Shown: positions 25,298-33,940, numbered from the stretch's first letter. The stretch: DNA of 64,000 nt from DATBGO01 sp963785765 (GCA_963785765.1 CAWAWM010000003.1:186001-250000); one strand, 5' to 3'. Translations and numbers: made by a program. Notes: generated by a model from the letters alone, not told the origin.

Positions 25298-25636
25298 TCA
25301 GGTGGCCTCGGAATCGTAGGGCGGCCTCTCACCGGGCGCCAGGGTTACGGCGGCGGCCGCGCTGCCGGGCACCCCGTTGGGCGCAGCCGGCCCGTCCAGG
25401 TCGTCGAAGAAGTGCTTCTGAACGAAGTTCCGCGGGTGCAGGTCGTTAAGGTCGAAGTCCCGGAACTCGGGGCCGAGGCCTTCTTGCAGGTCGGCTTTGG
25501 CGTTCTCGGCGATCTTGCGCAGGTCGCGCAACGCGCGCCCGGCCTGAGCGGCGAGCTTCGGCAACTGGTCCGGACCGAATATCAGCAGCGCGAGGACAGC
25601 AAGAACCAGGATCTTCGGGAGTGACAGATCGAGCAC
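25298..25636 (-). CDS. tatB: Sec-independent protein translocase TatB
   Basis: 112 residues. A single N-terminal membrane helix (ILVLAVLALLIFGPDQLPKLA, about residues 8-27) with the FGP hinge is followed by the amphipathic helix AAQAGRALRDLRKIAENAKADL, the TatA/B topology. TatB assignment over TatA comes from its length and its place downstream of htrA, the conserved mycobacterial order. It binds twin-arginine substrates with TatC at the membrane. The GTG at 25636 has GGAG 9 nt upstream. The long open frame overlapping htrA in this phase is a shadow. Confidence 0.85.
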   Translation of the reverse strand: MLDLSLPKILVLAVLALLIFGPDQLPKLAAQAGRALRDLRKIAENAKADLQEGLGPEFRDFDLNDLHPRNFVQKHFFDDLDGPAAPNGVPGSAAAAVTLAPGERPPYDSEAT

Positions 25637-25728
25637 AACGCGCTCCAGCACTCGGTCGGGGATAACTTCGTCGGCCTGCTGCTTCCAATGTAGACCGTCC
25701 GGCCGACAGGCACGAATGCTCGCGGCGA

Positions 25729-27336
25729 CTAAGACTCGGCAGACCCCAGCGTGAGGGTGACCGTGTGCGGGGTTCCGTTCCTGGTAAACCTGACCGTCAC
25801 CCGCGCGCCCGGCTGCAGCGAGCGGATCGCGTCGAGCAGCGCCGTGGCGTTGCCGATGGGCTGGCCCCCGAACCCGATGATCACGTCGCCGGGCCGCAGC
25901 CCTGCCCTGGCCGCCGGTCCGCCCCGGCTGACCGACGCGGCACGGCGCGGGTTTTGCTCCATGATCTGCGCCCCGACCCCGCCGAAGCTGGAATTGATCA
26001 GCGCGCCGATGACGGCGTGCGCGGCCCGTCCGGTCCTGATCAGCTCGGTCGCGATCAGCCTGGCCTGGTTGATCGGGATGGCGAAGCCAAGACCGATGCT
26101 GCCGCCCTGGTCCCCCGTGATCGGGTTGCTGCCTAGCGTGTCGATGGCCGCGTTCACGCCGATGACCTGCGCCTGCCCATTCACCAAGGGACCGCCCGAG
26201 TTGCCGGGATTGATCGGCGCGTCGGTCTGGATCGCCTCGAAGAAGACCTGCGGGGCGTTGGTGACGCCTGCACTGCTGCTCGGCTGCACTGGCCGGCCCA
26301 CCGCGCTGACAATACCGCTGGTGACAGTTCCGGCCAGGCCAAGCGGCGAGCCGAAGGCGATGACCGGGTCGCCGACCCGCACGCTGGCCGAGTTTCCGAG
26401 CGGCAGCGCGGGCAGATTGACGACCGTCTGCGGCCTGATGACCGCGATGTCCGAGTACGGATCCGTGCCGATGACCTTGCCCGCGACCGTTTTGCCGCCG
26501 TCGAGCACAATTTGCAGGGCGGCGTGGTGCACCTGGCCATCCAGGGTGATCACATGGTTGTCGGTGACGATGTAGCCGCCGCGGATGACGAATCCCGAGC
26601 CCGTACCCTGGCTGCCGTTCACCCTGATCATCACTACCCCAGGCAGGACCCGGGCCGCGATTCCGGCGACCGAGTCGGGGGGCCGATTGGTCACCAAAGG
26701 CGGCACCGCGCCCAGGTTGAAACCGGGGTCCGTTCCAGCTGACGAGGCCCGCGACTCGATATAGCCGCCCACCAGCCCGCCGGCCAGCGCCGCGGTGACG
26801 GCGGTAGCTACCACCAGGGCGACCAGCCGCCACCCGGCCACCTGCCGCTGGATCCCCCGGCTTGCGGGTGGCTTCTCATCGGCCGCTGGGCCAGCCCCGC
26901 CGGCCTGGTCGGCGGGATACGCCGGGTAGGCCGCGCCGGTCTGGCGGGCCGGGTCTGACCGGGCCGCCGAGCCGGCCTGATCAACCGGGCTCGCCGCGCC
27001 GACCTGGTCCGCGGGAACCGCAGCGCCGGCCTGATCCGCGGGAAGCGCAGTGCCGACCTGGTCAGCCGGGAACGCCGCGCCGGCCTGATCCGCGGGAACC
27101 GCAGCGCCGGCCTGATCCGCGGGAACCGTAGTGCCGGCCTGATCCGCCGGGAACGCCGCGCCGGCCTGATCGGCGGGAACCGCAGTGCCGGCCTGATCCG
27201 CCGGGAACGCCGGGGCGGCCTGCTCCCCTTGATGCAGCGAATAGATCCGGACATCCGGCTCGCCCGAATTTTCCGGATCCGGTGTTCCGTCCGGATGCGG
27301 ACCGTCCGCGCTCGCTCGCGCGAACCTCTCGGACAT
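25729..27336 (-). CDS. htrA: HtrA/DegP-like membrane-anchored serine protease with PDZ domain
   Basis: 535 residues. Order: cytosolic N-terminus with nine or so 9-residue repeats (PADQAGxAx, about 45-130); membrane helix (ALVVATAVTAALAGGLVGGY, about 170-192); trypsin-like domain with His in TDNHVI (about 259), Asp in YSDIAVIR (about 297) and Ser in GNSGGPL (about 379); PDZ domain (about 445-530, with GLRPGDVIIGFGGQPIG). The protease and PDZ domains face the outside, where HtrA proteins degrade or refold damaged proteins and tune SigE signalling. The ATG at 27336 follows a GGGGAGG site. It sits between rseB-like and tatB. Confidence 0.9.
   Translation of the reverse strand: MSERFARASADGPHPDGTPDPENSGEPDVRIYSLHQGEQAAPAFPADQAGTAVPADQAGAAFPADQAGTTVPADQAGAAVPADQAGAAFPADQVGTALPADQAGAAVPADQVGAASPVDQAGSAARSDPARQTGAAYPAYPADQAGGAGPAADEKPPASRGIQRQVAGWRLVALVVATAVTAALAGGLVGGYIESRASSAGTDPGFNLGAVPPLVTNRPPDSVAGIAARVLPGVVMIRVNGSQGTGSGFVIRGGYIVTDNHVITLDGQVHHAALQIVLDGGKTVAGKVIGTDPYSDIAVIRPQTVVNLPALPLGNSASVRVGDPVIAFGSPLGLAGTVTSGIVSAVGRPVQPSSSAGVTNAPQVFFEAIQTDAPINPGNSGGPLVNGQAQVIGVNAAIDTLGSNPITGDQGGSIGLGFAIPINQARLIATELIRTGRAAHAVIGALINSSFGGVGAQIMEQNPRRAASVSRGGPAARAGLRPGDVIIGFGGQPIGNATALLDAIRSLQPGARVTVRFTRNGTPHTVTLTLGSAES
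26935..27215 (-). repeat. Coding repeat array, 27-bp unit (PADQAGxAx)
   Basis: Nine or so in-frame 27-bp units encode PADQAG(A/T)(A/T)(V/F/L) in the cytosolic N-terminus of HtrA. Copies alternate between V and F/L at the ninth position. Such a spacer is not part of the usual HtrA architecture. Confidence 0.85.
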
Positions 27337-27424
27337 CATGCCTCCCCGATGCGGCCGCACGCGGGGACCTGCACGTGGCCGCCTTCGTTGCATATCTCCC
27401 CGAGAAAGGGCGGGATAGGCCTAA

Positions 27425-28620
27425 TCAGCGGAACGGGTTGGCCCACGAGACCAGACGGCGGAATCCGCGTCCCAGCCGCAGCCAGAACCCGGGCTCGTCG
27501 TCTTTTGGCAGGGCCGCCACCACGTCGGCGACGGTGGCCGGCGGCGCGTCGGCGATCACGGTGAACACGTAACCGCCGGCCGACCAGGCCAGGCTCCTGT
27601 CGCCCGGGTCGGTGGCATAGACCATGCGGCCGTTCAAGGGGACCTGCCGCCAGCCAGGCATCGCCTTCGGCAATGTGCCTCGCTGCACGAACAGCGACAC
27701 AACCGACAGACCGTCGGAATACGACACGTCAACGATCTTGCCGGACTGGGCGGCGGTCTCATCCGAGGCGAACATCACCAGGTTGCCGGGCAGCCGCCCG
27801 GGCAGCGGCCAGCCGCTGGCGCGCAGCGCCGCCAGCGCTGACGGGCCAAGCGGCCGGCCCACGGACGCACGGTCGCGGCCGGCATGTCGGCCAGCCCCTG
27901 CTCCCCGACGGTCAGGTTGATGAAAGCGTCTTCGGTGATCACCCGGGCGTTCGTGTCGAAGGTTTCCCGCCGGAGTGGCAGCTTGGTGGCGGTGTCCAGC
28001 CAGAATCTGGCGGCGAGACCGCCGCCGGGACGGCGGACCTCGACAATCTGGGCCGGCCGGTTGTCGGCCGTTCCGTCGCCGGTGTAGACGACCTGGTAGT
28101 TGGCCTGCATCAGCACGAGCAGCGGCCCGGAGACGCCGAGGACCCCGTCCGGATCCTGCTGGCTGGGCAACCCGGCTTGCAGGGGGCTGAGCAGCCCGGA
28201 GTCGGTGTCGGCAGCCTGGGCCAGCGTGCCGTGGCCGGGCAGGTGCCAGACCTCGACAACGGAGGTACTCGCCCCGTCCTCGCCCCACGAGGCGACGATC
28301 TGCACGCCGCTGTAGGACACGTTCTGGCAGGCTGTGGCCGCCTCCTCGAGCAGCCGCAGGCCGGCGCGGGAGGCCGGGCCGGTGCTGGACGCCCGGTCGG
28401 CGGGATCGGCGGCGGGGGCGGCAGCGCGCCGTACTGCGCCCGCGCCCAGGCGCTCGCCGGCCGCCGGGACGGCGGGTGCCGGACCGGCCGGGCCGGTGCG
28501 CCGGCCAGCAACCGGCCGGGCCGGCGAATCGACCAGGGCCAGCGTGACGATGGCCGACCCCAGCAGGCCGAGTACGACGGCCAGGCTGGCGATCCGCCAC
28601 GGGGAGATCAGGCTGGTCAC
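27425..28620 (-). pseudogene. MucB/RseB-like sigma-E regulatory protein, interrupted by a frameshift
   Basis: The first part (281-residue frame from 28620) has a signal anchor (RIASLAVVLGLLGSAIVTLAL) and an RseB-type domain (ATACQNVSYSGVQIV..., KLPLRRETFDTNARV). Conservation leaves this frame after ADMPAATVRPWAGR and resumes one frame over with GPSALAALRASGW...LVMFASDETA...MVYATDPGDRSLAW. One missing base near 27848-27865, in GGCCGGCC, explains it. RseB proteins are extracytoplasmic sensors that bind the anti-sigma factor. The ATG overlaps the anti-sigma stop (ATGA). It may be a sequencing error or a real loss. Confidence 0.75.
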
Positions 28621-29135
28621 GGCGCGTGCTGGAAGGCGTTCCGCTCAGCGCGCTGCGCGCGGTGAGGCTGCAGGACCGGGAGCATCCCCGAGGTGACGTC
28701 GTACTGCGCCATGAACACGTCAACTGGCGGCGTGACCCGCGGAGCGGGCTGAGCCGAGCCGCCTGCCATAAAAGCGGCGGTGCCGACGCTCGTGAGGAAT
28801 ACGGCAGTACAGCCCAGCGCCACGTACCAGGCCGGCCTCACCTCGCGGGCGGACCGCCCGGACAGCCGAGGTGCGATGGCCGAGTTGGCCGAAGGCCAGA
28901 CTGAACCGGGCGCGAACGGGCTGCCCGGCTGCGCCAGGCCCATCAGCCGGCGGGTGAACGCCGAGTCGGCGGCCGCCTCGCCCAGCGCGCTCATCCGCCG
29001 CTTCAGTGTCCGCAGCGCGGCGGCCTCGCCCCGGCACGGCTCGCACCTGGCCAGATGGACGAGGACTCGATCGCGTTCCGCACCGTCAAGTTCGCCATCG
29101 ATCCATGCCGAGAGGCGGCGCCCGAGATGGCTCAC
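28617..29135 (-). CDS. Zinc-finger anti-sigma factor (RseA-like) for SigE
   Basis: 172 residues. The N-terminal ZAS domain carries HLARCEPCR (HxxxCxxC, about residues 27-35). A membrane helix follows at about 103-124 (WYVALGCTAVFLTSVGTAAF), with an extracytoplasmic tail. This is the architecture of anti-sigma factors that hold ECF sigma factors at the membrane and release them on redox or envelope stress. The GTG overlaps the sigE stop by 4 bp, and its own stop overlaps rseB-like, so the sigma factor and its inhibitor are translationally coupled. Confidence 0.85.
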   Translation of the reverse strand: MSHLGRRLSAWIDGELDGAERDRVLVHLARCEPCRGEAAALRTLKRRMSALGEAAADSAFTRRLMGLAQPGSPFAPGSVWPSANSAIAPRLSGRSAREVRPAWYVALGCTAVFLTSVGTAAFMAGGSAQPAPRVTPPVDVFMAQYDVTSGMLPVLQPHRAQRAERNAFQHAP

Positions 29136-29749
29136 GGATGTCCTCCCTGTGCTAGGGGGGCATCGGTGCGCGGACGCGGCAGCGGCACGCTGGCCTGGGT
29201 GGCGTGCCGTGGCCGACGGTGCTCGAGGGCGGCGCGCAGCTGGGCCCGCCCGCGATGGATCCGGCTGCGCACGGTGCCGAGCTTGACCCCGAGCGTGTCC
29301 GCTATCTCCTCATAAGACAGGCCCTCGATGTCGCAGAGGATGACGGCCGCGCGGTATTCGGGCGCCAGCGCCTTGAGCGCCGCCTGGATGTCGTCGTCCA
29401 GGTGCCGGTCATCAAAGGCCTGGGCGGGCGTGGGACTTGCGCTGCTCAGCCGGGCGGTGGTCTCGTCGCCGAGCCCCTCGAACCTGATTCGCTGCCGGCG
29501 GCGCGCCATGTCCAGAAAGAGATTGGTGGTGATGCGGTGCAGCCACCCCTCGAAAGTGCCCGGGGTGTAGCTGGACAGCGACCTGAACACGCGGACGAAG
29601 ACTTCCTGAGTGAGATCCTCGGCGTCATGCGTGTTACCGGTCAGCCGGTACGCCAGCCGGTAAACCCGGGCCGAGTGATCGCGGACCACCTCGTCCCAGC
29701 TCGGTGGTACCCACTCAGCAGCCGGCTGCAGCGGCGTTGCCTTCTCCAC
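29132..29749 (-). CDS. sigE: ECF RNA polymerase sigma factor SigE
   Basis: 205 residues. Region 2 (about 25-95): YRLAYRLTGNTHDAEDLTQE, VFVRVFRSL, FEGWLHRITTNLFLD. Region 4 (about 125-180): LAPEYRAAVILCDIEGLSYE, EIADTLGVKLGTVRSRIHRGR. The neighbourhood (divergent O-methyltransferase, anti-sigma factor, htrA, tatB) matches the mycobacterial sigE locus, supporting the name. It directs envelope-stress transcription. The GTG has a GGGGGAAGG site. An ECF-type promoter about 100 bp upstream suggests autoregulation. Confidence 0.92.
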   Translation of the reverse strand: MEKATPLQPAAEWVPPSWDEVVRDHSARVYRLAYRLTGNTHDAEDLTQEVFVRVFRSLSSYTPGTFEGWLHRITTNLFLDMARRRQRIRFEGLGDETTARLSSASPTPAQAFDDRHLDDDIQAALKALAPEYRAAVILCDIEGLSYEEIADTLGVKLGTVRSRIHRGRAQLRAALEHRRPRHATQASVPLPRPRTDAPLAQGGHP

Positions 29750-29852
29750 GCCTTCCCCCTTCCGCAGCTTCCGCAGCCTTTAACACCACCATTGTGCGCG
29801 TGCTTCCACGATCTTGCGTGATCCGGGTCATGCCCGCGACCTTGCGTAACTT

Positions 29853-29880
29853 CAACGGCCGACGCAGCCCGGCTGGTTCC
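29853..29880 (-). promoter_or_regulatory. Candidate ECF-type promoter of sigE
   Basis: On the minus strand GGAAC (29880-29876) and CGTTG (29857-29853) are separated by 18 bp, close to the GGAAC/GTT pattern of SigE/SigH/SigR-type promoters. It lies about 100 bp before the sigE GTG. Spacing is at the long end for SigE, so the recognising sigma factor is uncertain. Confidence 0.4.
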
Positions 29881-29935
29881 CGTTTCGCGGTGCGGGCCGC
29901 TAGGCTGCCGCACAAAGAGCCACCAGGAGCCACCA

Positions 29936-30592
29936 GTGGAGCAGGAGGCAGCCATTACCAGCGCCGCGGCCACCTTGGCCTACGTCGACGGATTCCTTCC
30001 TGAGGACGAGCCGTTGCTCGCGGCCCGGAGCAATGCCGCCGAGGTCGGCGGCGCCACCCCGATCGGCCCGGTCACCGGAGCGGTGCTGCGCTTCCTGGCC
30101 TCGGCCATCAGCGCGCGGGCCGTGGTCGAGATCGGCACCGGGTGCGGGACATCGGGAATCTGGCTGCTCCGCGGCATGCGGGCCGGGTCGGTACTGACCA
30201 GCGTGGACGTCGAACCCGAGCATCAGCGGCTGGCCCGGGCAGCGTTCATGGCCGCCGGCTTCCCGGCCGGCCGTTACCGGCTCATCAGCGGCCGGGCCCT
30301 CGAGGTACTCCCGCGTCTCGCCGACGGAGCTTATGACCTCGTCTTCTGTGACGCTGACAAGCAGGAGTACCCCGAGTACCTGGCGGCCGCCCTGCGGCTG
30401 CTGCGGCCGGGCGGCATAGTGGCCTTCGACAACGCGCTGTGGGGCGACCGGATCGCCGACCCCGCTGCCACTGACCCGGACACCGCCGCCGTCAGGGAAC
30501 TGTGCGACCAGGTCAAAGCCGACGAACAGCTGGTTCCGCTGTTGCTGCCAGTGGGAGACGGTCTGCTCACCGCGGTCAAGCGGTCCGAGTAA
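29936..30592 (+). CDS. SAM-dependent O-methyltransferase (class I, PF01596-like)
   Basis: 218 residues. SAM-binding motif I is VVEIGTGCGTSGIWLL (about 63-78), acidic motif SVDVEPEHQRLA, then LVFCDADKQEYPEYL and VAFDNALWGDRIADP, which carry the metal-binding Asp/Asn typical of catechol/caffeoyl-CoA-type O-methyltransferases. The same gene lies divergent from sigE in mycobacteria; its substrate is not established. The GTG has AGGAG 6 nt upstream, and a TAGGCT box near 29901 is a likely -10. Confidence 0.88.
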   Translation: MEQEAAITSAAATLAYVDGFLPEDEPLLAARSNAAEVGGATPIGPVTGAVLRFLASAISARAVVEIGTGCGTSGIWLLRGMRAGSVLTSVDVEPEHQRLARAAFMAAGFPAGRYRLISGRALEVLPRLADGAYDLVFCDADKQEYPEYLAAALRLLRPGGIVAFDNALWGDRIADPAATDPDTAAVRELCDQVKADEQLVPLLLPVGDGLLTAVKRSE

Positions 30593-30640
30593 CGAGAAGC
30601 GCGGCGCAGCCGCCCGGTTAGCTAGCACATACCCCTTTCG

Positions 30641-30655
30641 CGGGACCAAGTCCCG
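30641..30655. terminator. Hairpin between convergent genes
   Basis: CGGGAC-CAA-GTCCCG forms a perfect 6-bp stem with a 3-nt loop between the convergent methyltransferase and DUF3117 genes. No U-tract; intrinsic termination in either direction is inferred. Confidence 0.4.
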
Positions 30656-30711
30656 GTTCGGGAACGTCACCTGGACCAATGCCACGGGCAGCCAGCCGCC
30701 GACCGGTAGCG

Positions 30712-30879
30712 TCAGCCACCGATGGCCTTGAGCGCTTCGCCAAGCGCTGCGGCTTCATCCGGCGACAGCTCGACCACCAGCCGCCCACCGCCCTCAAGAG
30801 GAACGCGCATGACGATGCCGCGGCCCTCCTTGGTGACCTCGAGCGGACCGTCGCCTGTCCGCGGCTTCATCGCCGCCAT
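30712..30879 (-). CDS. DUF3117 family protein
   Basis: 55 residues, almost identical in pattern to the strongly conserved actinobacterial family: MAAMKPRTGDGPLEVTKEGR, GIVMRVPLEGGGRLVVEL, then SPDEAAALGEALKA. The ATG at 30879 is fixed by this conservation; the open frame upstream is not family sequence. Despite near-universal presence in actinomycetes no function is established. It is convergent with the O-methyltransferase gene. Confidence 0.92.
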   Translation of the reverse strand: MAAMKPRTGDGPLEVTKEGRGIVMRVPLEGGGRLVVELSPDEAAALGEALKAIGG

Positions 30880-31013
30880 CCTGCATCCCCTTCCTGCCTG
30901 AGGGCCGAACGTGACCTCGTTAAGGCCCACGGCACCGGGGCTCGGTGCCTGGCGGGACCAGCCAGCCACAACCATGTCGATCAGTACCTCTATTATCCAG
31001 AGTTCCGGCCCGA

Positions 31014-31045
31014 GGTGCTAACGATCAGCGGTGCTAACGATCAGC
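31014..31045. repeat. Perfect 16-bp tandem repeat upstream of the PaaX-like gene
   Basis: GGTGCTAACGATCAGC occurs twice back to back, ending 42 bp before the GTG at 31088. It may be a duplicated regulator site, possibly for the PaaX-like protein itself; this is inferred from position only. Confidence 0.8.
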
Positions 31046-31087
31046 GTTCCCGCACGGCGATGCCGGCCGCCAGGCAAGACTGGAGAG

Positions 31088-31897
31088 GTGGATGCGAGAT
31101 CAGCGCTCTTCGATCTTTACGGCGATCACCTTCGGTCCCGCGGGGCCAGGGCGCCGGTCGCAGCGCTGGTGCGGCTGCTGAGCCCGCTCGGTATCACGGC
31201 GCCCGCGGTACGGACCGCGGTCTCCCGGATGGCCAGGCAGGGCTGGCTCGAGGCGGTGCGGCTGCCCGAGGGAGCGGGTTATGCGCTGACCCCGCGGGCG
31301 GTGCGCAGGCTGGACCAGGCCGCGGACCGAATCTACCGGCACCCAGAGCCGGACTGGGACGGCCGCTGGCACCTGCTGGTGGCCGAGCGGATCCGGGAGC
31401 GGGCCCGCAGGGAACGGCTGCGGGCCGGCCTGGAATATCTGGGGTACGCGCCGATCGGCGATACCACCTGGGTCAGCGCGCGCCCGTCCGTCGAGCTGGA
31501 GGCCCTGCTCGAGACGGAGCGGGTACGTGCCGAGCGCTTCCTGGCCAGCTACGACGGCGACGCCCGCGGGATGGCGGCCCGGGCCTGGGACCTTGACGGC
31601 CTGGCCCGCGCCTATCAGCGCTGGCTGGACGTGGCGGCCGGGCTGGTCGAGCCGGTCAGCGCCGATACGCCGGACGAGACGGTCTTCGCCGTTCGCAGCG
31701 CCCTGGTGCACGAATGGCGAAAATTCCTGTTCCGGGATCCAGGGCTGCCCGCTGAACTGCTGCCCGCCAGCTGGCCAGGGCGCGCCGCCGCGAATCTGTT
31801 CGACACCGAATCGGCGCGGCTCTTGCCCGCCGCCGTCCGTTTCGTGGACTGTTGTCTGCAGGCGGGCGAACCCACTTCGCCCACCCCCACCAGTTAA
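31088..31897 (+). CDS. PaaX-family transcriptional regulator
   Basis: 269 residues. The N-terminal winged helix reads SALFDLYGDHLRSRGARAPVAALVRLL...ITAPAVRTAVSRMARQGWLEAVR, the PaaX signature, followed by WDGRWHLLVAERIRERARRERLR and the C-terminal PaaX domain (WRKFLFRDPGLPAELLPASWPG). PaaX proteins repress phenylacetate or related CoA-ester catabolism and are released by an aryl-CoA. The enoyl-CoA hydratase 10 bp downstream is the obvious partner. GTG 31088 is chosen because the upstream frame runs through the 16-bp tandem repeat. Confidence 0.88.
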   Translation: MDARSALFDLYGDHLRSRGARAPVAALVRLLSPLGITAPAVRTAVSRMARQGWLEAVRLPEGAGYALTPRAVRRLDQAADRIYRHPEPDWDGRWHLLVAERIRERARRERLRAGLEYLGYAPIGDTTWVSARPSVELEALLETERVRAERFLASYDGDARGMAARAWDLDGLARAYQRWLDVAAGLVEPVSADTPDETVFAVRSALVHEWRKFLFRDPGLPAELLPASWPGRAAANLFDTESARLLPAAVRFVDCCLQAGEPTSPTPTS

Positions 31898-31907
31898 GGA
31901 GATAGCC

Positions 31908-32693
31908 GTGGCCGACAGCGTGCTCTGCGATCTTGATGGCGCGGTAGCAACCATCACGCTGAACCGCCCGGCGGCCAGGAACGCCCTGACCGCCGACATG
32001 AAGTCTGACCTGCTGGCGGTCCTGCGGCGGTGCTCGGCTGACCCCGCGGTTCGCGCCGTGGTACTGACCGGGGCCGGGCAGGCCTTCTGTTCCGGGCAGG
32101 ATCTGCGCGAGCACGCCGGGCTCCTGGAGTCAGGCGAGGCTCCGACCGATACTGTCCGCCTGCACTACAACCCGATCATCACGGCCATCACCACCATGCC
32201 CAAGCCAGTGATCGCGGCGATCCGCGGCGTGGCGGCCGGCGCGGGGGCGGCCCTGGCGTTCGCCTGCGACTTCCGCATCGCCACCCGCGATGCCAGCCTG
32301 CTGATGGCGTTCGCCCGGGTGGGCCTGGGCGCGGACTCCGGCGCGTCCTGGACGCTGCAGCGGCTGGCCGGCCTGGCGCGTGCCACCGAACTGCTGATGC
32401 TCGCCCAGCCAGTGACCGCGGATTACGCGCTGAGCATCGGCCTGCTCACGTCGGTGGTCGACGAGCCGGACCTGGCGACCGCGGCAGCGGAACTCGCGGC
32501 CGGGCTCGCCGCCGGACCCACGGCTGCCTACGCGGCCATCAAGGAGGGCCTGGCCTTCGCGGCCACCCACAGCCTGGCCGAGTCACTGGAGATGGAGGCG
32601 GAGCTGCAGGCCCGGCTGGCCCAGACCGACGACCACGCAGCCGCCACGCGCGCGTTCGTACACAAGCAGCCGCCGGTCTACCTGGGGAGGTGA
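31908..32693 (+). CDS. Enoyl-CoA hydratase/isomerase (PaaG-like)
   Basis: 261 residues, crotonase fold. RPAARNALTADM near the N-terminus, LTGAGQAFCSGQDLREH (oxyanion loop; the CSGQDL form is common in PaaG-type isomerases), IAAIRGVAAGAGAALAFACDFRIA, and FARVGLGADSGASWTL with Asp where catalytic Glu/Asp sits. The PaaX-like regulator immediately upstream suggests a role in phenylacetyl-CoA or similar ring/side-chain degradation; the rest of the paa set is absent from the window. The GTG has AAGGAGA upstream. Confidence 0.85.
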   Translation: MADSVLCDLDGAVATITLNRPAARNALTADMKSDLLAVLRRCSADPAVRAVVLTGAGQAFCSGQDLREHAGLLESGEAPTDTVRLHYNPIITAITTMPKPVIAAIRGVAAGAGAALAFACDFRIATRDASLLMAFARVGLGADSGASWTLQRLAGLARATELLMLAQPVTADYALSIGLLTSVVDEPDLATAAAELAAGLAAGPTAAYAAIKEGLAFAATHSLAESLEMEAELQARLAQTDDHAAATRAFVHKQPPVYLGR

Positions 32694-32725
32694 CGCACCT
32701 GGGCAGGTGACAGCGCCAGGCGTGG

Positions 32726-33649
32726 CTAGCCTCCGGCGGCCGCGGCGGCCGGGGCAAGCAGCTCTTCGTGCGCGCAGACCACTCGCTCGGCGACGTCGAC
32801 GAGGTCAGACAGCGGAAAGCGGTCGTACCCGCCGTCCGGGCGGCGCCAGGATGCGGTCCCGGTATGACACCATACGGTGAGGTCACGGCTGACCGACAGC
32901 ACTGACATGTTGACGGCGGGCTCATCAGCCCGGACCAGCCGGCCGCCGAGGCCACGTTCGGTGAGCATGGCCTCGAGCTCGCCCACTGCCTCCGCGGGGT
33001 CCGGAGTGGGACGGCGGACCCTGGCCAGGCTGCATCCGGGCGGTACCCGCACGGCGAACCAGACGGCCTTGCCCTGTACCTTCCAGGTGCCGAGCCTGCC
33101 CCGGCTCAGGTGGGCACCCCACTGGCCCGCCGACAGTCCCGCTACCACCTGCAGCCCGCGGCCGCTGACCGACTCAGCGGTCCGGGCGTTGATGTCGGGC
33201 AGGCTGCCCCGCTCCCAGCCCGGATCGGAATCGAAGACCTTGCAGATCAGCTCGCATCGGGCGCCTTGACCGCGCGCGTACAGCCAGAACTCGGGGCAGC
33301 CGCTGACCGGCCGCTGAGTGCCGCCCCGGAACTCAACGTTCCCGTCGGCGTGCAGCGTGTTGGCGGCCAGTTCGCTGGCCATCGTGATGCCATCGTGGAC
33401 CAGGTCAGCCGACAGGTCCAGACCAGCCACCGCCTCGCGAAAGAAGCGCCGCGCCGCCGCCGAGCAGGTCGGGTCCAGCGGAAGGGGCCTGGCGAAGCAG
33501 CCCCCGGCCCGGATGCTCGCCTCGGCGAGCCGCGGCGGTGCAACGTCAATGGCCTCGGCAACCGGAGCACCGAGAAACCCGCCGTCGGCGGGCGGTCGAC
33601 CAGGCGACCCAGTGTGCTCCGGCCCGCTCTCGGCCGGCGACGGTAGCAT
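32726..33649 (-). CDS. HATPase_c_2 ATP-binding protein (anti-sigma/regulatory kinase-like)
   Basis: 307 residues. A GHKL-type ATP-binding domain spans about 45-190, with the N-box helix ITMASELAANTLHADG, the CELICKVFDSDPGWER strand, and ESVSGRGLQVVAGLS as the G box. No phosphoacceptor domain or membrane helix is present. The C-terminal 110 residues are specific to these actinomycete proteins. The family occurs many times per genome in streptosporangia and streptomycetes, often near XRE-DUF397 pairs, as here. The ATG is fixed by a GGAGGAGC site. The partner is unknown. Confidence 0.8.
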   Translation of the reverse strand: MLPSPAESGPEHTGSPGRPPADGGFLGAPVAEAIDVAPPRLAEASIRAGGCFARPLPLDPTCSAAARRFFREAVAGLDLSADLVHDGITMASELAANTLHADGNVEFRGGTQRPVSGCPEFWLYARGQGARCELICKVFDSDPGWERGSLPDINARTAESVSGRGLQVVAGLSAGQWGAHLSRGRLGTWKVQGKAVWFAVRVPPGCSLARVRRPTPDPAEAVGELEAMLTERGLGGRLVRADEPAVNMSVLSVSRDLTVWCHTGTASWRRPDGGYDRFPLSDLVDVAERVVCAHEELLAPAAAAAGG

Positions 33650-33687
33650 GCTCCTCCGCCTTCCCGAGTTAGGCATCCGTGAAACAC

Positions 33688-33717
33688 AGATTATGAGTCG
33701 TTTGCCCCTCTTCGCAA
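33688..33717 (-). promoter_or_regulatory. Candidate promoter of the HATPase gene
   Basis: Minus-strand TTGCGA (33717-33712), 18-bp spacer, TAATCT (33693-33688), about 40 bp before the ATG at 33649. The region is AT-rich against background. Confidence 0.5.
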
Positions 33718-33888
33718 TGGCAACCCATGAAATGGTCCCCATAATGGGATCTGGCCGACCTGGGGCGGATCCGTCGGGGCCAGCGGCCACGGCCAGCAAC
33801 TTGTCTACCCAATCCGACTCCTATCGATGTGTACAGTAACATCGCGGCGGGCGGCCGCGCGGCTACCCGGCGCGGCTTGAGACAGGTG

Positions 33889-33940
33889 GTGCGGCGGAGG
33901 AAACCGCCGGGGGACAGCCCGGCAGCCTCCTCCGCCGCAC
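33889..33940 (-). terminator. Large inverted repeat downstream of the XRE-DUF397 operon
   Basis: A 13-bp perfect stem (GTGCGGCGGAGGA with TCCTCCGCCGCAC) closes a 26-nt loop that itself contains CCGGG/CCCGG complementarity. It lies downstream of the DUF397 stop on the minus strand. No U-tract follows. This and the next hairpin occupy most of the otherwise empty 33718-34008 stretch. Confidence 0.55.

Noticed and set aside
25298..26833. A 511-residue protein ending in TatB
   Set aside because: Only the last 112 codons are TatB; the upstream part is htrA read out of frame.
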